Below are positions 36,510-44,748 of a stretch of 64,000 bases of DNA, piece after piece. A program made the position numbers and the translations under genes. This DNA is from an uncultured Roseobacter sp. (GTDB taxonomy: Bacteria; Pseudomonadota; Alphaproteobacteria; Rhodobacterales; Rhodobacteraceae): assembly GCF_947488185.1 (NCBI RefSeq), contig NZ_CANKYM010000002.1, positions 930,001 to 994,000 on the forward strand, read 5' to 3'. Numbering within the stretch: position 1 is the stretch's first letter; each line of letters begins with the position of its first letter. The notes under the pieces were generated by a model. It searched no databases, was not told the DNA's origin, and worked only from the letters and a program-made list of their open reading frames with translations.

Positions 36510-37093
36510 AAAATACCCCCGTTTCGAAGCAATTTTTCGCATTGGCTTCGCGTCTTTTCAGTGACGTAAGCCAGGGGGTGCGGTTGGGGATGCTTTGCGC
36601 AGGCGCGGCTCTGATTACCGCCTGCGCACCGCCACCAGACCCGGGATTTCGCGATCAATCCGTGCCGATCACGGCCACAACCCGATTCACGCCGCAGAAT
36701 TTCGACGGCGTCTGGTACGTTGCCGCAGCCTATGCCACAGATTTCTTCCCGGCCTGCCTCGATCAGCGCTGGCAGGCCACGACGGCATCAGCGCCACCTC
36801 GGCTTGCGGTGTTCTGCGGTGCTGGCGCTGCGGCCCTTAATGTGCCCTTGGCGGTGAACCCGCGTGGGGTCTTGCAGGCGCAAAGTGCTGATTTGGACGT
36901 ATCCGCACGCGCCCTTTGGGTGATGTGGATGGATGAGGACGCACAAACAGCAGTGATCGGCACACCCTCGGGTGAAATGGGGTGGATTCTCAACAGATCG
37001 CGCGGGCTGCGTGCCGACAGATTTGCTGCGGCGCGCGAGATCATGGCGTTCAACGGCTACGACGTCAGTCGGTTGCAGGAGGGGATCAAATGA
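36500..37093 (+). CDS. Lipocalin-like outer-membrane lipoprotein in the carnitine operon
   Basis: Protein of 197 residues with a lipobox LITAC, lipid-anchored Cys42. The mature part contains FTPQNFDGVWYVAAAY, like the first GxWY motif of lipocalins, and a second strand region MGWILNRSRGLRADRF, matching the later lipocalin motifs. ATG 36500 gives a long leader; ATG 36506, overlapping the cdhC stop as ATGA, is at least as likely. Its own stop overlaps the cdhA start (ATGA). It is thus locked into translation between two carnitine enzymes. The role is unknown; it could bind a hydrophobic carnitine ester or protect the membrane. Confidence 0.75.
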   Translation: MFMKNTPVSKQFFALASRLFSDVSQGVRLGMLCAGAALITACAPPPDPGFRDQSVPITATTRFTPQNFDGVWYVAAAYATDFFPACLDQRWQATTASAPPRLAVFCGAGAAALNVPLAVNPRGVLQAQSADLDVSARALWVMWMDEDAQTAVIGTPSGEMGWILNRSRGLRADRFAAAREIMAFNGYDVSRLQEGIK

Positions 37094-38562
37094 CAACAGC
37101 GGCAATCATAGGAGGGGGCGTGATCGGCGGTGGCTGGGCCGCGCGCTTTTTATTGAACGGTTGGGACGTGCAGGTCTACGATCCGGACGCCGAGGCGCAG
37201 CGCAAGATCGGCGCGGTGTTGGGCAACGCCCGGCGGTCGCTGCCCGGGCTGCTGGACGTGGCGCTGCCTGACGAAGGCGCGCTGTCCTTTCACGACACGA
37301 TCGAAAGTGCCGTAGCGGGCGCAGAGTGGATACAGGAAAGCGTGCCGGAACGGCTCGAGGTCAAGCATCGGACCTTTGCCGCGATACAGGCGGCCTGCGA
37401 TCCGGGCGCTGTGATCGGTTCGTCGACCTCCGGGTTCAAGCCGTCAGAGTTGCAGGCGGATGCGCGGCAGCCTGAGCAAATTATGGTCTGCCACCCGTTC
37501 AATCCCGTTTATTTGTTGCCCCTGGTCGAGGTCGTGACCACCGACGCCACCGATCCGGGCCTGCTGGAGGCGGCCAAGAGCACGCTGACCGGACTTGGCA
37601 TGCATCCGCTGCATCTGAAAAAGGAAATCGACGCTCATGTGGCGGACCGCTTTCTGGAGGCGGTCTGGCGCGAGGCGCTGTGGCTGGTCAAGGACGGCAT
37701 CGCCACCACGGAGGAGATCGACGACGCGATCCGCTATGGCTTTGGCATCCGCTGGGCGCAGATGGGGCTTTTCGAGACCTACCGCGTGGCCGGGGGCGAG
37801 GCGGGCATGAAACACTTCATGGCGCAATTCGGTCCTGCGCTGAAATGGCCATGGACCAAGCTGATGGAGGTGCCGGAGTTCACCGATGAATTGGTCGATC
37901 TGATCGCGGGTCAGTCGGATGCGCAATCGGGGCAGCATTCGATCCGCGACCTGGAACGGATCCGGGACAACAATCTGGTGGCGATGATGCGGGCGCTGAA
38001 GGCACAGGACTGGGGCGCGGGAGCACTACTGCAGGTGCAGGAACGCCAGCTGCGGCAGGGTACCGCGCTGGGACAGCGCGCCGCGGATGTCGATGATCCG
38101 GCGGCGCCGGTTTTGACGATCCGTCGGGCGGTGCCGCTCGACTGGACCGACTACAACGGCCACATGAACGAGGCGAAATACCTGCAGGCTTTCGGGGATG
38201 CCACCGACCGGTTCATGGAGCTGATCGGCTGTGACGCGGCCTACATTGCCGCGGGTGGCAGCTATTTCACCGCAGAGGCACATATCCGGCACCTTGACGA
38301 GGTGCATGCGGGCGCTGTGATCGAGGTCCATACGCGTGTGCTGGCGGGCGGCGGCAAGAAGATGCACCTGTGGCACGAGATGGTGGAGGGGGATCGTTTG
38401 CTGGCCACGGGGGAGCACTTCCTACTGCACGTGAGCCTTCAGACGCGTCGTCCGGCCGAGCCCAGTGTGGAGATTGACGCGGCCCTGCGCCGCTTTGCCG
38501 AGGCACAACAGCACCTGCCGCGCCCCGAGGGGGCAGGCCGCGCAGTGGGGGCACCGCGATAG
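37090..38562 (+). CDS. cdhA: L-carnitine dehydrogenase fused to betainyl-CoA thioesterase
   Basis: Bifunctional enzyme of 490 residues. Residues about 1-320 are a 3-hydroxyacyl-CoA dehydrogenase-type NAD enzyme: nucleotide site IIGGGVIGGGWAARF (5-19), catalytic region MVCHPFNPVYLLPLVEVV and C-terminal DAIRYGFGIRWAQMG. Residues about 335-460 form a hotdog thioesterase with DWTDYNGHMNEAKYL. The first domain oxidises carnitine to 3-dehydrocarnitine, and the second would release glycine betaine from betainyl-CoA. In Pseudomonas these are separate proteins, CdhA and CdhB; the fused form is known from rhizobia. Start ATG 37090 overlaps the lipoprotein stop. Confidence 0.9.
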   Translation: MTTAAIIGGGVIGGGWAARFLLNGWDVQVYDPDAEAQRKIGAVLGNARRSLPGLLDVALPDEGALSFHDTIESAVAGAEWIQESVPERLEVKHRTFAAIQAACDPGAVIGSSTSGFKPSELQADARQPEQIMVCHPFNPVYLLPLVEVVTTDATDPGLLEAAKSTLTGLGMHPLHLKKEIDAHVADRFLEAVWREALWLVKDGIATTEEIDDAIRYGFGIRWAQMGLFETYRVAGGEAGMKHFMAQFGPALKWPWTKLMEVPEFTDELVDLIAGQSDAQSGQHSIRDLERIRDNNLVAMMRALKAQDWGAGALLQVQERQLRQGTALGQRAADVDDPAAPVLTIRRAVPLDWTDYNGHMNEAKYLQAFGDATDRFMELIGCDAAYIAAGGSYFTAEAHIRHLDEVHAGAVIEVHTRVLAGGGKKMHLWHEMVEGDRLLATGEHFLLHVSLQTRRPAEPSVEIDAALRRFAEAQQHLPRPEGAGRAVGAPR

Positions 38563-38656
38563 GCGTCTTTTCGGCGTCGGACCGCAGGCATGGGATCGCA
38601 TGGCACCACCTCGGTAAGCCGCTGGTTCTCCCCTGCTTTATGCGGCAAGAGGAGGC

Positions 38657-39574
38657 ATGAGTTTTGCCTACCCTCACCTCTGGATTCTCGTGGCCTTTGC
38701 CGCCGCCGCATTTCAGACCCTGCGCTTCATGCTGCAAAAGATGCTCGTCACCGCGACACTCTCCCCGACCGGCGCGACCTTCGCGCGGTTTTTCTATTCC
38801 GCCCCCCTGGTGTCGCTGCTGCTGGTTTTCTACCTACAGGGCACCGGGGAGATGCTGCCCTCCTTGAGTAGTCGGTTCTGGGCCTATGTATTGGCCGGTG
38901 GTCTGGCGCAGGTCGTCGCAACGATCTGCGTGGTCAGCCTCTTCAAACTGCGCAATTTTGCTGTTGGCGTGACGCTGATGAAAACCGAAGTCATCCTGTC
39001 CGTTGTGGTGGGGCTGGTCTTGTTGTGCGAAGGCGTGAGCTGGGCGGCGTTCGGGGCGATTGGCCTTGGGCTGGTTGGTGTTCTTATGTTGTCTACGCCG
39101 CCGGGCGTAACGGGCTGGGGCGGTCGCGCTGTCTGGAACCGTGGGATCGGGTTGGGCCTTGCCTCGGGCGTGCTCTTTGCCGTCTCTGCGGTGTGCTATC
39201 GTGGCGCGTCACTGGAGATCGCATCGATGGACCCGGTGCTGCGCGCGGGCGTGACATTGGCGGCGGTGACCGGGGCGCAGATGATCGGCATGGCGATATG
39301 GCTTGTCTGCCGGGATGCGTCGCAGATCGGCGCTGTCTGGCGCGCGCGCCGCGTCGCGGGATGGCTGGGGATGCTGTCGATGGCAGGGTCGTTCTGCTGG
39401 TTTCTGGCCTTCACACTGCAGACCGCCGCCTATGTCAAGGCCGTGGGGCAGGTGGAATTGGTGATGAGCCTGCTCGCGTCGGTCTTCTTTTTCAAGGAGC
39501 GCTCGAGCCTGCGGGAGCTGGGCGGTATGGCGGTGCTGTGCCTGTCGATCCTGATGCTGGTTCTGTTTCTCTAG
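38657..39574 (+). CDS. EamA/DMT superfamily permease
   Basis: Membrane protein of 305 residues with about ten helices in two EamA repeats. The start MSFAYPHLWILVAFAAAAFQ and the repeat ends LLVFYLQGTGEML and VFFFKERSSLRELGGMAV are typical of drug/metabolite exporters. The substrate is unknown. It lies 94 bases after the carnitine dehydrogenase on the same strand; a role in carnitine or betaine movement is possible, but the family gives no support for it. AGGAGGC precedes the ATG. Confidence 0.87.
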   Translation: MSFAYPHLWILVAFAAAAFQTLRFMLQKMLVTATLSPTGATFARFFYSAPLVSLLLVFYLQGTGEMLPSLSSRFWAYVLAGGLAQVVATICVVSLFKLRNFAVGVTLMKTEVILSVVVGLVLLCEGVSWAAFGAIGLGLVGVLMLSTPPGVTGWGGRAVWNRGIGLGLASGVLFAVSAVCYRGASLEIASMDPVLRAGVTLAAVTGAQMIGMAIWLVCRDASQIGAVWRARRVAGWLGMLSMAGSFCWFLAFTLQTAAYVKAVGQVELVMSLLASVFFFKERSSLRELGGMAVLCLSILMLVLFL

Positions 39575-39576
39575 CG

Positions 39577-40284
39577 TCAACCGGACATCGGCACGCCCCG
39601 CAGCCGCAGAAACAGGCTTTCTTCGTCATTGTTCTTGAAGAAAGGGATGCTGGCGGGCGGGGCTTTGTCCGTCGCACGGGCCTGGATCTCGGAGAGGACG
39701 ACTTCGGTGATGAACGGCATGTCGAAGGCGCGTGCATCGCGCAAGCTGACCCATTGCAGATGTGAGAGCTCGTCGCTGGCGGCGGAAAAATCATCGGGAT
39801 CGTTCGCGATGTCTTCCGCATCCACGAGAAAGAAACGTGCGTCAAAGCGGCGAGGCCGTCCCGGAGGCGTGAGTGCACGAAAAACGAATTGCAACCCCGC
39901 GGCCGAGGGGAGATACCCTCTCGCCGCAAAGCCTTGCCAGTCATCGGGTACATCGTCGGGCCAGGCGCCGGATGCGCCCAGCACAAGGCCCGTTTCTTCC
40001 CAAAGTTCACGAATCGCGGCGACCGCCAAGGCGTGCGGGGTCGCGGCGCGGGCATCTTCGGCCAAACGGGTGGCGCAGAGCGCAGGCAGTGCGCCCGCCA
40101 GCGGGACCTTTGCGTCGCCCGCATCCACCGCACCGCCGGGAAAGACGAATTTGTTTGGCATGAAGGCGGCCCGCGCCCCCCGTTGGCCCATCAGGATTTT
40201 CGGATGCGTTTCACGATCCCGCAGCACGATGACCGTCGCCGCATGTCTTATGGCAGATTTATCCGGTGTGCGTGTCTCTGGCAT
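39577..40284 (-). CDS. Nudix hydrolase
   Basis: Protein of 235 residues with a Nudix domain. The box is split as in the larger NUDT19/CoA-type branch: PGGAVDAGD, then about 35 residues, then VAAIRELWEETGLVLG with the metal-binding REXXEE residues. The C-terminal half has RFDARFFLVDAEDI and the LSHLQWVSLRDA strands typical of this branch. It probably cleaves a nucleoside diphosphate derivative such as CoA or an ADP-sugar. ATG 40284 follows AAGGGGGC. It converges with the EamA gene with two bases between the stops. Confidence 0.85.
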   Translation of the reverse strand: MPETRTPDKSAIRHAATVIVLRDRETHPKILMGQRGARAAFMPNKFVFPGGAVDAGDAKVPLAGALPALCATRLAEDARAATPHALAVAAIRELWEETGLVLGASGAWPDDVPDDWQGFAARGYLPSAAGLQFVFRALTPPGRPRRFDARFFLVDAEDIANDPDDFSAASDELSHLQWVSLRDARAFDMPFITEVVLSEIQARATDKAPPASIPFFKNNDEESLFLRLRGVPMSG

Positions 40285-40323
40285 GCGCTGCCCCCTTGGG
40301 TTCCGGGGGCTCACCGCGTGTAG

Positions 40324-40749
40324 CTAGAGCGATTTGCCAAACCCACCCATGCCGCGCGCCCATTGGTAGCCGACAATGGCCCCCTTCAGTCGTGGCAAAA
40401 GGTAAAGCGACAGGCCGACACAGCCAACCGCAAAAATGGTAAATAGCGTCATTGGTTCCGGCCGCCATTTTACAAAGACCAGATGCAGCAACGGCGCCAT
40501 CAGGTGGCCGACAAAAAGGATCGTCAAATATGCGGGCCCATCGTCGGCGCGGTGATGGTGCAACTCCTCGCGGCACACCGAACAGCTGTCGTTGACCTTG
40601 AGATAGGATTTCAGCAAGGGACCGCTGCCGCAATTCGGGCATTTACGGCTCCATCCACGCAGCATGGCACGCTTGGTGTCGCGCTCTTCCTGATGCACCT
40701 CGGCACTGCTTGCGGACAGGCTGGAGGGGGCTTGCGAGATGTCTGACAT
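40324..40749 (-). CDS. DUF983 family membrane protein
   Basis: Protein of 141 residues with a CXNCGxG motif (KCPNCGSGPL) and a second Cys pair (SCSVCREELHHH), followed by the HHRADDGPAYLTILFVGH segment that defines DUF983, and two helices in the C-terminal half. The cysteines and histidines suggest a metal site. The function is unknown. It stands upstream of the Nudix gene on the same strand, 39 bases away. Confidence 0.85.
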   Translation of the reverse strand: MSDISQAPSSLSASSAEVHQEERDTKRAMLRGWSRKCPNCGSGPLLKSYLKVNDSCSVCREELHHHRADDGPAYLTILFVGHLMAPLLHLVFVKWRPEPMTLFTIFAVGCVGLSLYLLPRLKGAIVGYQWARGMGGFGKSL

Positions 40750-40944
40750 GAACCGGATCCTTTCACATCCGTTCCTAATGCGCCTTTAACGCGGCAAATA
40801 AAAGACACGGCGTTGTCGCTGCGGCGGGATGTCGCGAAGACCTGCCGAAAAATTTTGCGACGGGAATGGCGCCCGCCTCCGTAAAAAGACTGTCCAACCC
40901 CGCAAAGAGGGTCGCAGACGGACATAACCTTTTGGAGTATCGAG

Positions 40945-41409
40945 ATGAAAAATACAGTATTTATCGGCCTGATCGCCGCCACTGCCATCGCTGTTGCAGG
41001 TGGGGCTGCCTATGCCCGCGGCGGGCACCATGGCGCACCGATCGATTTTGAGACGCTGGACAGCAACAGCGACGGTCAGATCACCAAGGAAGAGATGCAG
41101 GCGCGCGGTGCGGCCCGCATGGCAAGCGCCGACACCGATGGCGATGGTTTCCTGACCCAGGAAGAGCTTGAGGCGGCGGGGGCAGAACGTGCCCGTGCCT
41201 TTGCCAGCCGAATGATCGAACGGCTGGATACGAATGCGGACGGCAAACTTTCCGCTGAAGAGATGCAGAAGCCGGACCGTGCAGAGCGGGCAGAGCGCCG
41301 GTTCGACCGGGTCGATACGGATGGTAACGGCACCATTTCAGAGGCAGAATTCGATGCGGCGCGGGCCAATATGAAAGGGCATCGCAAGGGACGCGCGCCC
41401 GCCGAGTAA
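40945..41409 (+). CDS. Exported EF-hand protein
   Basis: Protein of 154 residues with a signal peptide at about 1-24 (AVAGGAAYA-RG). Four EF-hand calcium loops follow: DSNSDGQITKEE, DTDGDGFLTQEE, DTNADGKLSAEE and DTDGNGTISEAE, each with the acidic positions needed for calcium. It precedes the ECF sigma factor, its partner and a CpxP-like protein, a group that looks like an envelope stress module, so it may be controlled by that sigma factor. GGAGTATCGAG precedes the ATG. Confidence 0.88.
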   Translation: MKNTVFIGLIAATAIAVAGGAAYARGGHHGAPIDFETLDSNSDGQITKEEMQARGAARMASADTDGDGFLTQEELEAAGAERARAFASRMIERLDTNADGKLSAEEMQKPDRAERAERRFDRVDTDGNGTISEAEFDAARANMKGHRKGRAPAE

Positions 41410-41471
41410 CGTCTCAGATCAAGGCAATAGGCTGCGGCGTGACTTGATTGCACGTCCGCAGCCACTTATCG

Positions 41472-42074
41472 ATGCTCGGAATGGATATGCCGCCGGACGA
41501 CCCAGCTTTTGCGACGGATGATGCGCTTTTGGTGCTCTATGCCAACGGCGATCCCACGGCGGCCCGCACGTTGACGGCGCGGCTCCTGCCGCGTGTCTTT
41601 GGGCATGCCCTGCGCCTGCTTGGTGACGGGGCCGAAGCGGAGGACGTGGCACAGGAGGCGATGGTGCGGTTGTGGCGGATTGCCCCGGACTGGCGGCAGG
41701 GTGAAGCGCAGGTGACAACGTGGCTCTACCGCGTCACGGCCAACCTCTGCACGGACCGGTTGCGTAAGCGCCGCGGTGTCGGCCTCGACGAGATCGCCGA
41801 ACCGGAGGATCCGACCCCCGGCGCGGTGGAGCAGATACAGAATAGGGCGCGCCACGATGCGCTTCAGGAGGCGCTTGATCAATTGCCGGCGCGGCAGCGG
41901 CAGGCGGTGGTGCTGCGCCACATCGAGGGGCTATCGAACCCCGAGATTGCGCAGGTTATGGAGATCGGCCCGCGCGCTGTGGAAAGTCTGACGGCGCGGG
42001 GTAAACGTGCGTTGACCGATCTATTGGCCGGGCGGCGCGCAGAATTGGGATATGAAGATGAAAAAGCAGGATAA
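41472..42074 (+). CDS. ECF RNA polymerase sigma factor
   Basis: Sigma-70 family factor of about 200 residues. Region 2 reads FGHALRLLGDGAEAEDVAQEAMVRLW and region 4 reads LDQLPARQRQAVVLRHIEGLSNPEIAQVM, both split here for brevity. It directs RNA polymerase to envelope or metal stress promoters, if it behaves like its relatives. Starts at 41472, 41481 and 41487 are possible; none has a strong ribosome site. It overlaps the next gene, a small one-helix protein that is probably its anti-sigma partner. Confidence 0.85.
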   Translation: MLGMDMPPDDPAFATDDALLVLYANGDPTAARTLTARLLPRVFGHALRLLGDGAEAEDVAQEAMVRLWRIAPDWRQGEAQVTTWLYRVTANLCTDRLRKRRGVGLDEIAEPEDPTPGAVEQIQNRARHDALQEALDQLPARQRQAVVLRHIEGLSNPEIAQVMEIGPRAVESLTARGKRALTDLLAGRRAELGYEDEKAG

Positions 42075-42429
42075 TGACGCTGAAGCCGAGGCGCTGGACG
42101 CCTTGTTTGACGATGCCCGAGCGCATCCGCCGGAGGTGACAGAGGCACTGATGGCACGGGTGCTGGCGGATGCGGATGTCCTGCAACCAACTCACGGTCG
42201 ACACGATGTGGTGCGCCCGGGGCTGCGGGCATGGGTTGCTGACCTCCTCGGGGGCTGGCAGGGCATGGGAGGGCTGGTGGCGGCTGCCACGGCAGGCGTG
42301 TGGATCGGGTGGAGCCCGCCCGAGACCTTGCCCGATGCAGGCGCATTGATTCTGGGATACGAGAGTGCGGAGGTCATGAGTACGACCGCGGAACTGACCA
42401 GCTTCGGCTGGGATCTGGACGGAGACTGA
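42052..42429 (+). CDS. Small single-helix protein, probable anti-sigma partner
   Basis: Protein of 125 residues. The first about 70 residues are acidic and cytoplasmic (ALDALFDDARAHPPEVTEALMARVL), followed by one helix at about 72-88 (GLVAAATAGVWIGW) and a short outer tail. The overlap with the sigma gene by 23 bases and this topology match anti-sigma factors. It has no ZAS zinc motif (HXXXCXXC), so this is an inference from position. ATG 42058 is an alternative start. Confidence 0.65.
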   Translation: MKMKKQDNDAEAEALDALFDDARAHPPEVTEALMARVLADADVLQPTHGRHDVVRPGLRAWVADLLGGWQGMGGLVAAATAGVWIGWSPPETLPDAGALILGYESAEVMSTTAELTSFGWDLDGD

Positions 42430-42432
42430 GCC

Positions 42433-42936
42433 ATGCAGGACACCCCCCCGAAACGACCGCGGATATCGCGCCGGATCAAGGTGATCCTTGGGCTGTCCCT
42501 GGCGCTGAACCTTGCTGTTGTGGGGCTGATCGCCGGCACGGCGTTGCGGCACGGTGATGAAAAGCGGGGTGGGCCGCGTTCTGCGGGGTTCGGGGCGTAT
42601 GGATTGCCTTACATGATTGCCTTGCCGCGAGAGGAGCGCCGGTCCGTGATCCAGGCGGTCCGTGCAGGCAAGAAGGGCGATCTGCCGGACCGTGCGGCGC
42701 GGCGCGCGCTCTATCTCGAAACGCTGGCAGTGTTGCGCGCCTCTCCCTTTGATGCACAGGCCTTGTCCGATGTTGTGACCAGTCAGGCGCAAACCGCGAT
42801 CAGGGTGCAGCAAGTGGCGCAAGACGCGTGGCTGGAAGTCGTCGCGAATATGAGCGATGCAGAGCGCGCGGCCTATGCCGAAGAGATCGAAGAGGTTCTG
42901 CGGCGCGGCCCGAAGTCGCGAAAACGACATCAATAA
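42433..42936 (+). CDS. CpxP/heavy-metal-sensor-like periplasmic protein
   Basis: Protein of 167 residues anchored by one N-terminal helix (residues 17-38). The periplasmic part is helical and basic, with LPREERRSVIQAVR and DRAARRALYLETLAVL, like the metal-resistance/CpxP-type helical hairpin family of periplasmic sensors. It follows the presumed anti-sigma gene by 3 bases. It may bind misfolded protein or metal and modulate the sigma factor; that is inference. Confidence 0.72.
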   Translation: MQDTPPKRPRISRRIKVILGLSLALNLAVVGLIAGTALRHGDEKRGGPRSAGFGAYGLPYMIALPREERRSVIQAVRAGKKGDLPDRAARRALYLETLAVLRASPFDAQALSDVVTSQAQTAIRVQQVAQDAWLEVVANMSDAERAAYAEEIEEVLRRGPKSRKRHQ

Positions 42937-42960
42937 GACGGCATAAAGTATTGAAATTGC

Positions 42961-44364
42961 TCAGGCTGCGGGCCGATTGAGGTTGACCTGATTGCGGCCC
43001 TGCAGCTTGGCCGCATAGAGCGCCTTGTCCGCTGCGTCGAGCAGCATGTTGGCGTCCTGCTGCTCTTTGGCTTCATGTTTGGCCCGCATGCCGCCGATGG
43101 TGACGCCGATGGAGACGGTGACCTTGATCGGTTCGTCCGCGCCGGGCACGGTGAACCCACGCCCGCCGATCTTGCGGCACAGTCGGCTTGCTGCGGCGCG
43201 CGCCTCTGACAGCGGGGTGGCGGGCATCACGATCAGGAACTCTTCACCGCCGATCCGGGCGATCAGATCGACGCCGCGCAGATTGTCGCGCAGCCGCCGT
43301 GCCGTTTCCACCAGCACCGCATCGCCCGAAGCATGGCCGTAAAGGTCGTTGATCCGTTTGAAATGATCCAGATCAGCCACCATCACGGCAAAGCTGCGTC
43401 CCGTTGCAGCAGAATGTTCGGCCACGCGGGCCAGATGCGGCATCGCATAACGCCGATTGTGCAGCCCGGTCAGCGGGTCGGACACAGCCGCCTGCAGGCC
43501 GGTGCGCACGGTGGCGCGCAGCTGATCGGCAATCCGCTTGCGGCGCAGCATCGCCTTGACCCTCAGGGTCAGCTCGGCCACGTCGAAGCCGTCGGTCATC
43601 AAATCGTCGGCCCCCAGATCGAGCGCATAGGCCCCCAATCCTGGATCGGGACGTGACTGCAGCACCAGGATCCCTGAATGGCGGGTGATTGCCGTAGCGC
43701 GGATTGCAGCCAGCAGGCGCAGGACATCGCTGGTATTGTTGTCGTCCTCCGCCAGGGTCAGGATGAAGACGTCAGGCACCTTGCCCGGTGAGAGATCCCG
43801 CAAGGCGGTCTCGGGCGTGCTGAAATCCAGGCTGGTGCGCAGATGCGGGCGGAGCAGGGTCATCCAGTTGTGGGCCGTAGCGGCGTCCGACCCCACCAGC
43901 ACGGCGCGGCCCGGAGGCCCGAATTCCATCGATTCCTCAGCAAAGCCCAGGGCGCGCGAGGTGTCATCACGCATCTGCCATTCCGCCGCCGAGTTATGGG
44001 CACGGATCAGGCTGCGCACGCGCGCCAGCAGCAGCGTGTCGTCGATGGGTTTCAGCATCACGTCCTGCACGCCTGCTTCAAGCGCTTTGAGCCGCGTGTC
44101 CGCATCGGGGCGGCATCCGACCACCATCATCGGGATCGCACGGGTTTGGGGGCTCCGCTTCAACCTGTTGCAAAGCTCTGCCGCGTCGCAATCGGGCAGG
44201 GCCATTGCGGAAATGATCAGATCAGGATCGTGTCGCAATGCTGCAACGCAGGCCTCATCGGCCGTTGCAGCCTGAATCACCTCATAGAAGGCAGAGGCGA
44301 GTTTGACCTTTAAAACAATGCGATTTGTCGAGATCGCATCCACGATGAGAATTTTGCCCTGCAC
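42961..44364 (-). CDS. PleD-like response regulator diguanylate cyclase
   Basis: Protein of 467 residues with REC-REC-GGDEF architecture, as in PleD of Caulobacter. The GGDEF domain has an intact active site ARIGGEEFLIV near residue 373, so it should make cyclic di-GMP. The first receiver begins KILIVDAISTNRIVLK; the place of the phospho-acceptor Asp53 is Ala53 (in ISAMALP), and one acidic pocket residue is lost (VDA for VDD), so this domain cannot be phosphorylated. The second receiver also shows weak conservation. It is divergent from the DUF3572 gene. No cognate kinase is adjacent. Confidence 0.92.
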   Translation of the reverse strand: MQGKILIVDAISTNRIVLKVKLASAFYEVIQAATADEACVAALRHDPDLIISAMALPDCDAAELCNRLKRSPQTRAIPMMVVGCRPDADTRLKALEAGVQDVMLKPIDDTLLLARVRSLIRAHNSAAEWQMRDDTSRALGFAEESMEFGPPGRAVLVGSDAATAHNWMTLLRPHLRTSLDFSTPETALRDLSPGKVPDVFILTLAEDDNNTSDVLRLLAAIRATAITRHSGILVLQSRPDPGLGAYALDLGADDLMTDGFDVAELTLRVKAMLRRKRIADQLRATVRTGLQAAVSDPLTGLHNRRYAMPHLARVAEHSAATGRSFAVMVADLDHFKRINDLYGHASGDAVLVETARRLRDNLRGVDLIARIGGEEFLIVMPATPLSEARAAASRLCRKIGGRGFTVPGADEPIKVTVSIGVTIGGMRAKHEAKEQQDANMLLDAADKALYAAKLQGRNQVNLNRPAA

Positions 44365-44466
44365 GCGCTCTGCGTCCTTTCGAGGGTTAATTTCCGATGA
44401 TCGACATTGCGCTCAATTTGGTTAACAAAGGGTTTCGAATTGGGTGCAATCTGCGGGCAAACCATC

Positions 44467-44748
44467 ATGTACACGCGGGAATCCGCCGAAGTCTTCGGCA
44501 TCAGGCTGTTGGGCTGGCTGGCGGGGAATGAAGAGCTTCTGCCGGTGTTTCTGGGCGCAACAGGGGCTGTGGAATCCGATCTGCGGGCCGGGGCCACGGA
44601 CCCGGTGTTTCTGGGGTCGGTCATGGATTTCGTAATGATGGATGACACTTGGGTGGTTCAGGCCTGCGATACGCTCGGTGTAGGTTATGACAGCGTGATG
44701 CGCGCCCGACAGGTGCTTCCAGGCGGCGAGGAGGTCAACTGGACATGA
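44467..44748 (+). CDS. DUF3572 family protein
   Basis: Small protein of 93 residues, starting MYTRESAEVFGIRLLGWLAG and containing FLGATGAVESDLRAGATDP, a DUF3572 signature found across alphaproteobacteria. Function unknown. ATG 44467 gives the usual family length; a longer frame exists upstream without family sequence. Its stop overlaps the ATG of the HAD gene (ATGA), so the two are coupled. Confidence 0.85.
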   Translation: MYTRESAEVFGIRLLGWLAGNEELLPVFLGATGAVESDLRAGATDPVFLGSVMDFVMMDDTWVVQACDTLGVGYDSVMRARQVLPGGEEVNWT

